Shown here: positions 43,330-54,600 of the stretch, piece by piece
Numbering within the stretch: the first letter of the stretch is position 1
Layout of the letters: every line of letters begins with the position of its first letter
From: Azorinus chamasolen
Taxonomy: Eukaryota; Mollusca; Bivalvia; Cardiida; Solecurtidae
Assembly: GCA_963576725.1 (NCBI GenBank)
Contig: OY755241.1
Span: forward strand, 1,426,001 to 1,490,000
Direction of reading: 5' to 3'
Length of the DNA stretch: 64,000 bases
Position numbers and translations under genes: made by a program
Notes under the pieces: generated by a model
The model's input: the letters and a program-made list of their open reading frames with translations, nothing else
Databases searched by the model: none
Told to the model about the DNA's origin: nothing

Positions 43330-43835
43330 TAGTTACGGTAAAAACTCGATTATTCGAACACTTAAGGAATATATAGAAGCGGTTTCATACTAAACTGTGA
43401 CCAAGTCTTATTCATACCTCCATGAAAACAAAAATATTCTATATATAACTTATAACTCAATATCACTACTGAATGTAACAAAAGAAATTAAATAATAGTC
43501 ACACATAATTTGTTTATTTACAACATTTAATACCGATTCATATCACTGCGGACGAACACACAGTAGTCCCGGCAAGGCGTGGCCTAAAATATTTTTTCAA
43601 GGAGGTATGCACATTTAATTTCAGCAAATCACAGTTCGCCAAAAGTAATGAAAATCATCGATATTAAATTACTCAAATAGGTATCATTATTGATATTAAG
43701 ACAGGTGACAACTTAATGCAGGATGAAAGTAATGCAGAAAGCTCCTCTAGCTTCATCCTGAATTAAGCAGTCACCTGCTTATAAAAGCATCAATTCTTCG
43801 TTACTAAAAATTCGAACTATCGAGGGTTTTTACTG
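43330..43835. mobile_element. Pogo-like MITE (third subfamily) with about 300 bp inserted
   Basis: Left end GTAAAAACTCGATTATTCGA at 43338; right part from about 43690 (GACAACTTAATGCAGGATGA) to CGAGGGTTTTTACTGTA. The intervening 43367-43680 is AT-rich and unrecognised. Confidence 0.5.
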
Positions 43836-44375
43836 TATTTCTATATGATTTATATTCAATATGCATCCTTCCAACTTGATATGTCTGTTATGTTCTACAC
43901 AACATATAATATATGCACTATACTTTATACTCATATATTGCACATAGCAAATAAAATTTACCATGTGCATACATTATCCATATTTGTTGTTTTTATCTCA
44001 TTATATTGTTTAGAACATTAAACCATACCGATTGCACTGGTTGATCAGGGTCTGCTTTATTTGCTTTTGACATGATATAGAACTGATCCTACAGTTTTTG
44101 GCAAAGCAACAAATCATGGAAACGCTTACATTGTAATCATATAGCTAATAATACTCGTGATATTATTTCTTACATCGATATTGTACAGGGAAAGGGTCAA
44201 ATATAGTCGGAAAGTGGGAGATCCTTCGGAAGCAAAAGTAGCACTGCAAAAAGAGAAAAATGCAGACTCTGTTTTGTCTGTTCATTAGTAGTAATTAAAA
44301 GTGCAACACTACTCACGCCCCCTAGCACCGGCATAAACAGATTTTAATTTTCAAAACCAATTAAATCAAAACTAA

Positions 44376-44603
44376 ACAGCACCAACACGCTGTCTGAGAT
44401 CGGCAGACAAAGCCCAAGAGATGTATGCTGTGCCTTTCAACAAGAGAAAGACCTTTAGTGATAGAAGTTTTGGGACAGCAGGTCCCAGACTTTGGAACGG
44501 GCTTCCTAGCGAGATTAAAAGAGCAGAAAATGTTGAATCTTTTAAAAGAAAGTTGAAAACACATTATTTCAGACACTTTAACTCACTTTTTAATATTTCG
44601 TAG
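44376..44603 (+). pseudogene. C-terminal end of a non-LTR retrotransposon (LINE) reverse transcriptase
   Basis: Encodes FNKRKTFSDRSFGTAGPRLW followed by N-G-L-P-S-E-I-K and FKRKLKTHYF, then a stop. R-x-F-x-x-A-G-P-x-L-W-N-x-L-P followed by F-K-x-x-L-K-T is the usual last segment of LINE polyproteins of the CR1/Jockey/RTE type. A stop directly upstream and the absence of RT motifs show a heavily 5'-truncated copy. The 3' UTR-like sequence probably runs to about 44845. Confidence 0.72.
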
Positions 44604-45559
44604 AAACTGTCCGTGTGTTTTAGATGTATAAAGTACTTTACATAAAGTCTGGGTTTTAGTATATTATAACAGTTTTTTTAACCATCGTTTTATGGATATT
44701 AGTTTTTATGCTTTCTTAAATGTATATTCGTGTATTGTATATCCTCTATCGATTTTTATTTGTCTCTGATTTTATTTATGTCAATGTACAACGCCATTGA
44801 ATGCATTATTTGCAAAAATAGGCGTTTAACCAAGTGTTTCAGTTTCAGTTTCAGAAAGACCAGAAAACTTGCAGATATGACATAGAATCTAATTATATTT
44901 GCTTGAATCCTAGACATGTACCTTTCCTCAGGTCAGCTAGTTTTGCTCTCAGCGTATTGTTTTCCTGTTTCATGGTGTCAATCTCGTGCCTCAACTGCTG
45001 GAGGGCTTTTTTAGTTCACGCGAGTATGCAACAGAATAGTCACATAACATTCAATCCGTGAGAAAGTCCTTCTGTCCGTCAACAACTGATTTAAACGACA
45101 TCTCCTCTGAAACCACAAGGCAGAATGTAACCAAACTTTACATAAATTATCCTTTGCTCTATAAAATTGTTAAAAGAATCTGGAGCCATGTAAAACTCTG
45201 GTGGCCATGTCAACCAAGAACAAATCTTTAAACACCATCTCCTCCAAAACTAGTGGTCAGAATTGAATGGTATTTGATATGAAAGGAATTGTCTTCCTTT
45301 GACCCTCTACCAAAATTGTTAAAATTATTTTTATCTTAAAAACATGGTTGCCAGGGGCGTGGCTAGATATCCTTATACTAACTATATAGAACACTTTTAA
45401 AATTCTTCTTCTCCAAAACTAATGGTCCAATTTTAAAGGTATTTGGTAGGAATAGTCTCCTGGTGACCCTTTATCAAAATTATTAAAATCCACTTGATAT
45501 CTCAAAAATATGGCCACCAGGGACAGGGCTATAAAACCTTTAAAAATCACCCCCTAAAC

Positions 45560-47390
45560 TGGTGCATGGGCGTAAGAGCTGGGAGAGGGGACGGTCCCCA
45601 CCCACAATGTTGGGACGGGGGCAGAGTATACTTTGACCCCATCCCCATAAATCTTAAGTCCGAACATAACAAATGAAAAAAATCAAAAAGCCACATAAAG
45701 CGAAAGAGATATAAAATTTGCACTTCCATTTGTTATTAAATGATTTGTTTTCGTTCCTGCAATTAATTACGGCTTTTTCGGTCCCGCATAAACTGTCAAT
45801 AAAGTATATAACTTAGCCCCATTCAACGGTAAACAATCGGATAAGATAAGTTTCCCCGGCCATATTGGTTCGTCTTATTCTACATGTGTTTAAAACCAAC
45901 GAACAGCTGAAATGCAAGACTCCTCTTCTTCAATATAAGTACATGCATCTGACCGGAGTTCATTAATTTGTTTGAGGTAATTATTATTATCATTATTATT
46001 ATTATTGTTATTATTATATAGCGCTCTTTTCACACTGGATATGTGCGTTCAAAAGCGCTTCACATGGATGAAATCACTAACTGGAACGATTCGCATGATT
46101 ATCTATCCAGACAATGAAATATATATATGAAATCGCTAGCCGGAAGGAACTACATGATTTTCCATCCGGTCAGTGAAAGATATGCAATAGATATACAATA
46201 GATATGAAATCACTATACGCAAGGAATAACATAAACTGTACAAGTTGACGGAAAGCCATGCTCATCAATATCACAAATTAGAATAATATGTATTAACAAA
46301 CTTGATACAGACAAGTTGACTGAAAGCAAAGCTGAGGCAAATGGTTTTCCTCCGTGTTGTAACCCGATACAGGCATTGTTTTTTGTGTGACAGGTGACTC
46401 TAGATTAAGACACGAAACATATTATACCATTGTTTCAATATGAATGCTACAAGCTGAAATCGTTCGTTTGAACATGTTTTAATCTTTTTTTCTTAAAATG
46501 TGAATCTTCGGGGGAAAAGCGAAATTTGCTCGTTAGACAAGTTTAATATGATAACATTGAGTAGTGTCGCAGAAAAAATGTCAGAATCTTTGGCCGAGTG
46601 GTCTAACGAGCTGCTCTATTACAGAAGATGACTGAAAACCCGAGATTTACCTGCGTGAAATCGAATCACATCACATTCTAAATCTATTTTTTTTTCTTCC
46701 GTTCCCCTGACTGTGTCACATTTTATAAAAAGTATTCTTGACACAAATGATGATTACGGAAAGCACGGAGAAATGAAGCGATGTAATATATCTGCTCTTG
46801 TAGCTTAAAACTTCCAGCGGGTGATCTAAAATGTTAAAAATACTCACCGATCGCGAGCATTAAACATGATTTTCCGAAACATTTGAGGATCCCTGGACTA
46901 GCCAAGAACGTTTGCAAATTATCTGTGATTCAGTAGAATAAATTTCAAGCAGACAAACATAATGTCAATACATTTAATATGGGCACCATCTTATCAAACA
47001 ACGATATATCGTAGCTATGCCGTGTTTTCAACGTTTGAATAAATGGTCGTAGAGGGTTAAACTTATCACAAATGCTCCATTTGATAATCGTTACACAGTT
47101 ACGAATGTCAAAAGCAGCATTTGTAATAACTTAACCGACTATTGTTTAACATATCGTGGATTATAAAATGTGTCATAACCACGGTTTGATAAGACCGAAC
47201 ACTGTTCTTTAAATTACGTTGTTTACGGGTAGCTACATACTATCTTCACATATTTTCTTGTGCATATTTTTGTAGGGATCAAACACTCGAGGACCTAACT
47301 TTACTGAACGTAGCAATAGAGACAAATACATAAACACAAATGTAGTATCTCGTTTGCAGCAAATATATCACGATCTAGTCACAAATATTG
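45560..47390. other. Unassigned AT-rich DNA
   Basis: No exon or clear element body is recognised apart from the weak SINE head at 46587, an ATT microsatellite at 45982-46017 and a TATATAGCGCTCTTTTCACA segment after it, which looks like a repeat tail. Confidence 0.5.
46587..46680 (+). mobile_element. Decayed tRNA-like SINE head (weak)
   Basis: TTTGGCCGAGTGGTCTAACG is a good A box of Leu/Ser type, and GTGAAATCGAATC could be a worn B box. The acceptor stem does not pair, so it is not a functional tRNA. No clear body is visible. Confidence 0.35.
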
Positions 47391-47469
47391 ATAGAAGGAA
47401 AAGTAGTAAAGTCAAGCAGGCAAAGCCACATGCAAGACGCAACCACCACCAAAACACCGATAGACAGCA

Positions 47470-47525
47470 TGACACACACACACACACACAACCACACACC
47501 CAAACGCACACACACACACACACGA
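47470..47525. repeat. (CA)n microsatellite in the Penelope 3' region
   Basis: Two CA runs separated by CCACACACCCAAACG. They give false minus-strand ORFs rich in Cys and Val. Confidence 0.88.
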
Positions 47526-47982
47526 AATGAACACAGAAAACACCAAAAGACACACAAGAACCAGGGACAAACGTTCCACACATGAACAAACCACAAGCAC
47601 AAAGACGCAAGGCAAACAAAAGGAAGGGTGACAAAGAGAGTACCGCCTTGGCACGGTCAGCAGCAAAAACACCACTGGGGGTTTAAACCGGTTTACGGAC
47701 GTCCTAACCTCACACTTCTCTCAAAGTCACCCTAGCTTTACAAATATTGTAAATAAAGGTATCCCCGCTGGACTTACCCACAACATAGACGACGGTGAAC
47801 ACAGGACAACATGTAAAACATAGCATAATAACTGTGACAATCCGTCAAATATGTACTCAATGACTTTGCTGAAGTCAGAGCACCTGCAGGTAAGCCGTTA
47901 AGGGCACGACAGGGAAAAAGTAATACATGAGTCTGGTAAGCTCCTCCTGTATCCAAGTTTAAGAGTATACCATCATAGAGTA

Positions 47983-49449
47983 CTACCCTCGGCCTGTCAT
48001 CGCGCAAGCAAAGAGGGAAGCGTAGCTACCGACTGTAAAAGGGTCGATAACCAAACATGCAGTGTGTTGCAATATAATAGGATCATAACCTTTCTTTTTA
48101 AATGTTTTAATGCGTTTTATAAACAAATCATGAAAATGGATATGACCCCGAATTTTCCTAAGTTTGTAGATAACATCCCCATAAAATTCTGGTTGAGAAA
48201 TGCCTTGTCGCAGTAACGTCCGTAGATTGCAATTATATTTACTAATGAGAGGTAAATTTCGATAATAAAATTTAGAAAAGGTTTTCCGAAGTTTGTGATA
48301 TCTGTAACCTTGCTTAAGAAGTTTATCAGTTATAACTAAATTACGTCTGTTAAAATCTTCAAGCAAAGAACAGGCTCGGGCAAACCTAATAAGTTGAGAA
48401 ATATAAACCCCATAAGATGTAGAACGTGGCACATCCCCATCTAGAAAAGGATAATTAACAATTTTAAAATTAAAATCTTCTCTTTTATCGTATACTTTGG
48501 ACGAAACTTTATCATTTGTAATTGAAAGATTCAAATCTAAAAATGAAGCATTAATGTTAGATTGATTAGCTTTGTTTAAAGACAGTTCTTTTGGGTAGAT
48601 TGAAGAAACAATAGTATCAAAATAAGGATTATCTAAATTCAAAATATCGTCTAAATACCTTGAAGTTTTATTAAAAGCATTAACAATATCGGTCTGTGTA
48701 TCAGGTTTTAAGCTAAGCATAAAATCCCTCTCGTAGCAATACAAAAACAAATCTGCAACAAGAGGGGCACAATTTGTACCCATGGGTATACCAACAACTT
48801 GACGATATATGGTATCCCCATAACGCACAAATATATTATCTAAAAGAAAGGTAAGAGATCTACAAACATCAAGGCAAGTCCACATTGTGTAATGTTCAAC
48901 TTCTGAATTCGAAAAGAATGAACGTTGAACATTACAAGCAATGAACATTTTGTTTTCTCTGGCAAAGGTTTTTTCTATTAATTTAATAAGTTTATCCTTT
49001 ATAAGATGGTGAGGTAGAGTAGAATAGAGTGTAGAGAAATCATAAGAGCTCAGTAAAGAAATGTTATACTGTTCATTTTCAAGTTTTGTTAAAACATCAT
49101 TTGAATTTTTTATGGACCAAAAAACATTAATACCAGAATTTTCATATATTTTATCACAGTAGCGTTTAACATGTTCTTTGATCGTAGTAAGACAGGACGT
49201 CAAAAGTATAGATAATTTAGTAGTGGTACAACAGCTAGAGTTGGCAATAAAACGCGACTTATAAGGGTTTTTATGTAGTTTCGGAATCCAGTACAAAGTA
49301 GAAAGTTTATGTTGTTTTATGTTAGGACCAGACTTAAAATTATTGCACATTTTTACATGTTCCGAGACTATATCTTTTTCAGGTGTTTGAACTGTTATAT
49401 AAGTTTTTGAATCAGTTAGCTCCTTCTTTAAAACATCAACATAATACAA
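47983..49449 (-). CDS. Penelope-like reverse transcriptase
   Basis: The 488-residue ORF carries the RT motifs in order: YWIPKLHK (about 53-60), motif A YDFSTLY (136-142), motif B GIPMGTNCAP (220-229) and motif C RYLDD (264-268) with the catalytic Asp pair. After these come the conserved FLDLNLS and STSYGVYISQLIRFARAC segments that mark the Penelope/telomerase-like group. It copies the element's RNA at a target site. The ORF itself is uninterrupted, which suggests a fairly young copy. Its ATG is probably not the true start, because coding similarity continues upstream past a stop and a frame change (see 49470-49700). Confidence 0.82.
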   Translation of the reverse strand: MYYVDVLKKELTDSKTYITVQTPEKDIVSEHVKMCNNFKSGPNIKQHKLSTLYWIPKLHKNPYKSRFIANSSCCTTTKLSILLTSCLTTIKEHVKRYCDKIYENSGINVFWSIKNSNDVLTKLENEQYNISLLSSYDFSTLYSTLPHHLIKDKLIKLIEKTFARENKMFIACNVQRSFFSNSEVEHYTMWTCLDVCRSLTFLLDNIFVRYGDTIYRQVVGIPMGTNCAPLVADLFLYCYERDFMLSLKPDTQTDIVNAFNKTSRYLDDILNLDNPYFDTIVSSIYPKELSLNKANQSNINASFLDLNLSITNDKVSSKVYDKREDFNFKIVNYPFLDGDVPRSTSYGVYISQLIRFARACSLLEDFNRRNLVITDKLLKQGYRYHKLRKTFSKFYYRNLPLISKYNCNLRTLLRQGISQPEFYGDVIYKLRKIRGHIHFHDLFIKRIKTFKKKGYDPIILQHTACLVIDPFTVGSYASLFACAMTGRG

Positions 49450-49469
49450 TCTTCAAATAATGATTACAT

Positions 49470-49700
49470 TTATGATGCCTTGTCAGCAGGAACAAGAACA
49501 TAATCTGAATGAAAATTAGAAATGTTTTTCTTCAAGTAGCGAAATGTAACTCTAGGTCGAGGTGGTAAAAGATGGTAATTTGATTTGTAAAAAGTTATTC
49601 GCGTACCAATAATATCGAAAATACATTTCTTCCAATCCGAAAGGGCATTAACATCAGCATGTTCTCGTAGATGTCTTATTTCAAAGCTTCCATCATACAC
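49470..49700 (-). pseudogene. N-terminal piece of the Penelope-like protein, broken from the RT ORF
   Basis: 76 codons beginning YDGSFEIRHL and ending VLVPADKAS, the motif that precedes N-V-I-I-I in this group. On the minus strand the frame changes just after ADKAS, and the continuation N-V-I-I-I is followed by TGA where Cys is expected, before R-L-Y-Y-V-D-V of the RT ORF. Two lesions within about 20 bases therefore separate the two ORFs. Confidence 0.65.
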
Positions 49701-49702
49701 TT

Positions 49703-49803
49703 ATACGCCGACCTGCCGATCAAGAGTGTAAGATCTGTTAGAACCACGGACTACGGAGATTATCTTTACAATGCAGCCTCGATGTACCTCAAAGGTATGA
49801 AGG
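49703..49803 (+). other. Exon-like open stretch next to the Penelope element 5' end
   Basis: Plus-strand frame reads HLYADLPIKSVRSVRTTDYG and on to Y-N-A-A-S-M-Y-L-K-G-M-K without a stop, ending in a good donor AAG|GTAAGA at 49804. Its 5' side runs into the Penelope element, so no acceptor of its own is visible. It could be an exon broken by the insertion. The reverse strand is also open here, upstream of a stop, so it might instead be 5' Penelope sequence. I do not recognise the protein. Confidence 0.25.
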
Positions 49804-50359
49804 TAAGATACTGATGCGATGTTATTTTATGATGTAATCAGCCAATCACAGGAACTTCATCTCCTTTTTTTAAGTTACAGGAAATCTGACAGAAATGTAT
49901 TAACTCTTCGCATTTGTGGTAGAATATTTAAGTACTAGTAGCTTTGATCGAATGGAACGCAGAGTGACTCGGCGCCTCATCCGTAACCAAGGTATTTGAC
50001 ATTCGGACAGCATTGTCAGCAGTTGGAATAAATAGTAGCACTTCGAAAAATAAAGCAGGCAGACGATATATCAGCACTATGTACGTTATATTAACCACTG
50101 TACTGCCAGGCCAATTTTGAGCGCACACAATATTTAGTCAGTTACGCTTGAGACTTAACAAACTCTCTCAATCTTAAATCAAATCTCTGACAGAGTGTCA
50201 AACGGCTTAGATACAATGAAACACCGAGTTACTCATTAGTCTGTTTGCATTCATTATGTACATGTACTACATTCGTGGAAAAGTAGTAGACGGGTTCAGA
50301 TATACATGTGGCTGCTGATTTTGGAGTGGAGTTTTTTGACTTTGGTGAAAGTGGGATAA

Positions 50360-50625
50360 GGACGAGGTTGGGTACCCGTAAACCAGGTTTAAGTCCCCCA
50401 GTAGCTTATTTTGGTTGCTGGCCGTTCCAAGGCGGCACTCCTGCTTTCAGCCTACGGTCAATTTTGTTGTTTAATATGCTTAATGTTTAATGTGTTTCGT
50501 CTTGATATGCGTCCTGTTATGTTTTGTCTTGTGGCTTTACCGTTTCTTGTTTGATGGTGTTTGGTGTGGTGTCATTTCGTGTGTGGCTCTCCCTGTTTGA
50601 CTATTTTTCCATATTTACAAGGGTT
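50360..50625 (+). mobile_element. 3'-end fragment of the Penelope-like family, opposite orientation
   Basis: Reverse complement of the 47400-47700 region: GGTACCCGTAAACCAGGTTT, then AGTCCCCCAGTAGC, then GCCGTTCCAAGGCGGCACTC, ending with GTGTGGCTCTCCCTGTTTGA and TATTTTTCC. Only the 3' untranslated part is present. Confidence 0.5.
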
Positions 50626-50629
50626 GCAT

Positions 50630-52960
50630 TTGACAAACCACGGTGTTGATCGAAAAATATGTAACCGTATGTCATTCTTGTGATGTTTTAGGTCATCTGC
50701 ATAAGAATGTTCAAATACTCGCTACTAGTTTTAGAAAGTGGTGAATCAGTAAAGAAGCATTTGGGATTCCTATCGGGCGTTTCAAATTGACCAAAATGGA
50801 TTTATATTGTAATATATGAAACAGTGACACACTATAACAGGTTGTTCGTTGGTTTTATAAAAACAACTTTTTCAGCGGCAGTTGTCAAGCTTCATTCTTG
50901 TTCTAGATGTATCACCAATCAGGAACTGTGACATTTTAATGTTCAGCGTACCTGCTAGTATTTAGTAAACTGTGTTTTATTAGTTAATACCGTGGACTGG
51001 CAAACATTCTTATTACAATGCCTCTACACATGGCCAAACTGTATGGATGTAAAATCCAGAGATACAGACTGCTAATTTATATTCCTAAACGATTTCCATT
51101 CCATGAGGATCTGTCTACGAGTATAACAGAAAGCAAAACACGTTCTTTTATTCATAAACAAATTCTCTCCAGCAGATACAACTAAAACATATATAGAGAA
51201 TAATAGGTTAGTGCCGTAGATGGGACGCGTTTATCCGACGAGGAGAGAAAACGTTGAGGCGAGGCTTCGATTTATCCAGTAAATTAAGTTTTATCTTTAT
51301 TATACTCATAAAACATTACAATCTTGATTAAAATGAATTAATCTGCATTTTGTGTTATTTCGATCAACGTCATGAGCTACGTAAATGAGCTACCGCGAAG
51401 GAAAATAGTTTCGATACTTACATTATAAGAGGTGAAAACGTGGTTGAATTTGAAAAATAAGATCATTTGAATCGAGAATGTCTATATGTTAATTCAAACT
51501 ATTTTCTCCCGGAAGCTCTCTTAACAAAATTGGAGTTACGGTCGTCTCAGTTTCTTTTATTAGATGTAGCAGAACAGACAATTCCCGCCGCTGTAGGAGT
51601 TTCTACTATCTATCCGTTAATCGTTGCTTCCTGGCGTGATTCTTATTAAAAACTCGTTTCCCCAGCGGTGGATTAAGTTAATAAAACTAATAAATTAGAA
51701 ATGAGTATCGCCTTAGCAGCAGTGGCGCAATAGATTAGCCCGAAGACTTTTGTGTTTTAAATTCACGTTTGTATAATTCGGTGTGGGTTCGAATCCACCA
51801 ATAGCCAAATTGTTTTCTTCTCTTTTTTCTTTTCTCTTATTTGTATAATTGGAGTGGTGAATTTTCATTTATTCCCTCAACATATGCATATTTACCGAAA
51901 ATTAAAACAGTTCCATGGTTATAGAATCATTACACCTTAGAAACGTCTACTAACCTAATAAGCCTTTTACTACTGGATGTAACCTAATAAAGCTAAGTTT
52001 ATTTGCACCCCATTACGTCACTAGAGAAGCCCGATGACTGGATAAAAATCGAACTTTATATTGTTCTAAAAATAGATTCGGTTAATGATGCCACTAATGA
52101 TGACCCACACAATGATCGTCAATGTTGCAGGTATTAAGTTTACCAGGTGTATTAAAAGTACCGGTGCATTTCGTGTATCCAGACACCATCCAAGGTATAA
52201 GGCTGTTGTTAAATGGCTTCTTGCAGATTAGCAATTTACTAAAATGTGCTGATACAGATCAATTAATGGTGAAGTGGTCACGCGATGGAAATTTTGACCA
52301 CCGTTGTGCAGTGTTTTTCAGCCAAACCGCTTTTATTTCATAGAGTAAGTGCAATCAATCCCTAGCCAAGCTAGCAATATCAAAGCACTGAAAGTGCTGC
52401 TAGCAAGGGGCTTTTAGCAAAGACGGTTATGTATTGGTGTTACAAAGTGCTGTTTTCTTCTGAAGCATTTTTGTTGAGGGTTTGGTGCAAAAGTGATATA
52501 ACTTCGCCACTAAAGTGAAAATGTAACAATAGTTTTGCACCAAATCCGTTACGATGCGATAATGTGTATATAAAGGTTTGTTCAATTGGTTACACCATAT
52601 AGATTGTTGAATAAGTTAGAGTTATTTGAAGAATAACTTAATAAGGCATGCTTATCCTGAACTCTGAGTAGAGGAATAAACTAACTACAAGTTGCATTTT
52701 GTGTAAAACATTTATTGGAAAAGTTCAGCAATGAATTGGGAAACACCATGATAAAAGTATTCATGCATAAAGCCCTTAGCAGCATTTGAACATGTGTATA
52801 GTGACCAGCACTGTTTGCGTTTTGACCCTTTCAACTCTAAGTAGCTATTGTGGGGTTTTATGTTGTCTTGTAGGTATTTTTGTCACCAAACATGAACCAG
52901 TGTACAACTGTACATTGAATTTGTGGGGTTTTGCAGATACTGTTTTAAATAAGCAAACAC
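50630..52960. other. Unassigned AT-rich DNA with one SINE
   Basis: Apart from the SINE at 51716-51930 I see no coding pattern. A 73-codon ORF at 52122-52343 has no family look. A worn MITE core begins at about 52955. Confidence 0.45.
51716..51930 (+). mobile_element. tRNA-derived SINE
   Basis: A-box-like GTGGCGCAATAGATTAGCCC and B box GGGTTCGAATCC at about 51787-51798, followed by a T-rich body with TTATTTGTATAATT and ATTTACCGAAAATT. The same body follows the tRNA-like head at 56722, so the two are one family. The head could not fold into a working tRNA. Confidence 0.55.
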
Positions 52961-53487
52961 TGCAGACTGATTAGAGGGTTCCTATAGGAGCCTTCTGATC
53001 TGGTCTTACACTGTTTGAAAAAGTAATGAGTACATAAAAACAGGCACATAGTGCTGAAAGAGTACATGGCAGACAAATTCAGAAAGGCTACGTTCTTGTT
53101 GACTCGTGCGTTATCCAGTATACTACATGTATGGAAACACGAAACATTCCCACATGAATATTAGTTAAAGACATTTTACTGTATTTATATTCCAGGACTA
53201 TAGTTTACCCATACACAGTACATGTAACTCATTCCCTCATAGTGCCACCTCTTAATGCATTTGCTCTATTTATCACAATGGTTTCAAAACTACACAATTC
53301 TAAAATTGTTCTTGCTCCTTGTCAGGAAATTTATGGTATCCAACAGGCTGGGTTCAAAATAGCCTATGAGGGAATGGGTCAACATGGAATAGTAACAGCA
53401 AACCCTGAGCAGATGGCTTCTACTTAGTTGCAAATGTGTCAAAAGTTGTCCCTATGAGAAAATGTGTTGATTCATAAATATTGATGG

Positions 53488-53550
53488 TGTTTTGGTGGTG
53501 GTTGCGTCTTGCATGTGGCTTTGCCTGCTTGACTTTACTACTTTTCCAAT
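53488..53550 (+). mobile_element. Short terminal fragment of the Penelope-like 3' end
   Basis: About 60 bases matching, in reverse complement, the very end of the element at 47395-47455 (TTTGGTGGTGGTTGCGTCTT, GCCTGCTTGACTTTACTAC). It sits beside a decayed TTAA-type MITE. Confidence 0.5.
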
Positions 53551-53699
53551 TATATGACATTATGAATAACAATTTGATAAAACCTTCACTGCATGAACAC
53601 TCATGTACAAAATAGCGACACCATGAATGACTGATTTTTACGTTGACATATTTACACATGAATTTTGGCCTTGGTAGGAACAGTAGATTTAAACTTTTG

Positions 53700-54600
53700 T
53701 TATTTCATATGCAAGCAGAGCATACCCTGATTGCTACAGGAGTCATCTGATCTCAGTCTACAAAGGCGTAGACAGGCTTCTTTATAGAGTAAAGGATATA
53801 TTTATATAATGGTCTGTGAGCACAGGAATTTTTTTTGCAGATACTACAGAATTAATTAAAGCTTATTCCATAAGCAAATAATATAGGTCCTGACCAGAAA
53901 GTTTCTACAGGAACTGTATGATCTGGGTCTACTATATTTAACCCTTTCCTCATAGAAACGTCTTTTCATGAATTACGCAGAATAGACCCAGATCAGACGG
54001 TTCCTATAGGAGACGTCTGATCAGTGTCTTCTCTGTTTGCTTTTGACATGATATACATCTGATTCTACAGTTTTTGTCAAAGCAAACAATTCCCTTGAAA
54101 AGTTTACAGGGTTAAAATTGTGCTAATAAATATTCATGTTGTCATTTTAGCATAGAAACTACAGAAACAGATCTATTAAATTCCATTAGCAAACAGGGCA
54201 GACTCAGATCAGATGGCTCCTTAAGGAGCCATTTGATCTAGGTCTACTCTGTAATTGAGTGAAACTGTGTTTATAAGAAGGAATTGGCAATATATTATTC
54301 CATAAGCAAATAAAAAAGACCCCGAACAAAAAGCTTCTACAGGATCTGTCTGATCTGAGTCTACTCTGTTTACCCCTTTCCCTCATATCAATGCATTTTC
54401 ACACATTATGCAAATGGAGTTGACCGAGGTCAGATGGCTCATATAGAAGACGTCTGACTAATATAGATCTAATTACATGATTAAAAATATTCATAATGTC
54501 ATTAATTTTTATATGAGTACTGTAAAAGGCATATACTTTTTGTATATCCAGTAATTGGCTAAAGTAAACACTATCCATGATGTATATTGTAATTTCTTTT
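53700..54600. other. Cluster of family B MITEs and cores
   Basis: Copies or parts at 53700-53800, 53938-54115 (TTTAACCCTTTCCTCATAGA ... GGGTTAAAATT), 54170-54290 and 54370-54540, each with the AGACCCAGATCAGACGG-type hairpin. No genes. Confidence 0.6.

Larger units (their letters stand above)
47395..49700 (-). mobile_element. Penelope-like retroelement, nearly full coding region
   Basis: Minus-strand element whose 3' end is at low coordinates. From 5' to 3' it holds a short N-terminal coding piece (49700-49470), a 488-codon reverse transcriptase ORF (49449-47983) and a 3' region with CA-rich DNA that ends near 47395 at a conserved border containing GTAAAGTCAAGCAGG. The same 3' region recurs in four or five other places in the window. 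I see no GIY-YIG endonuclease domain after the RT, so it may be an endonuclease-lacking type or lack that part. Confidence 0.75.

Noticed and set aside
44361..44576. 71-codon minus-strand ORF
   Set aside because: It lies opposite the clear LINE C-terminus on the + strand.
46587..46680. Candidate functional tRNA gene
   Set aside because: A-box-like start is present, but the acceptor and T arms do not pair and no terminator T-run follows at the right distance.
52122..52343. 73-codon ORF that might be an exon
   Set aside because: No convincing acceptor or donor pair in frame, and no recognisable family pattern.
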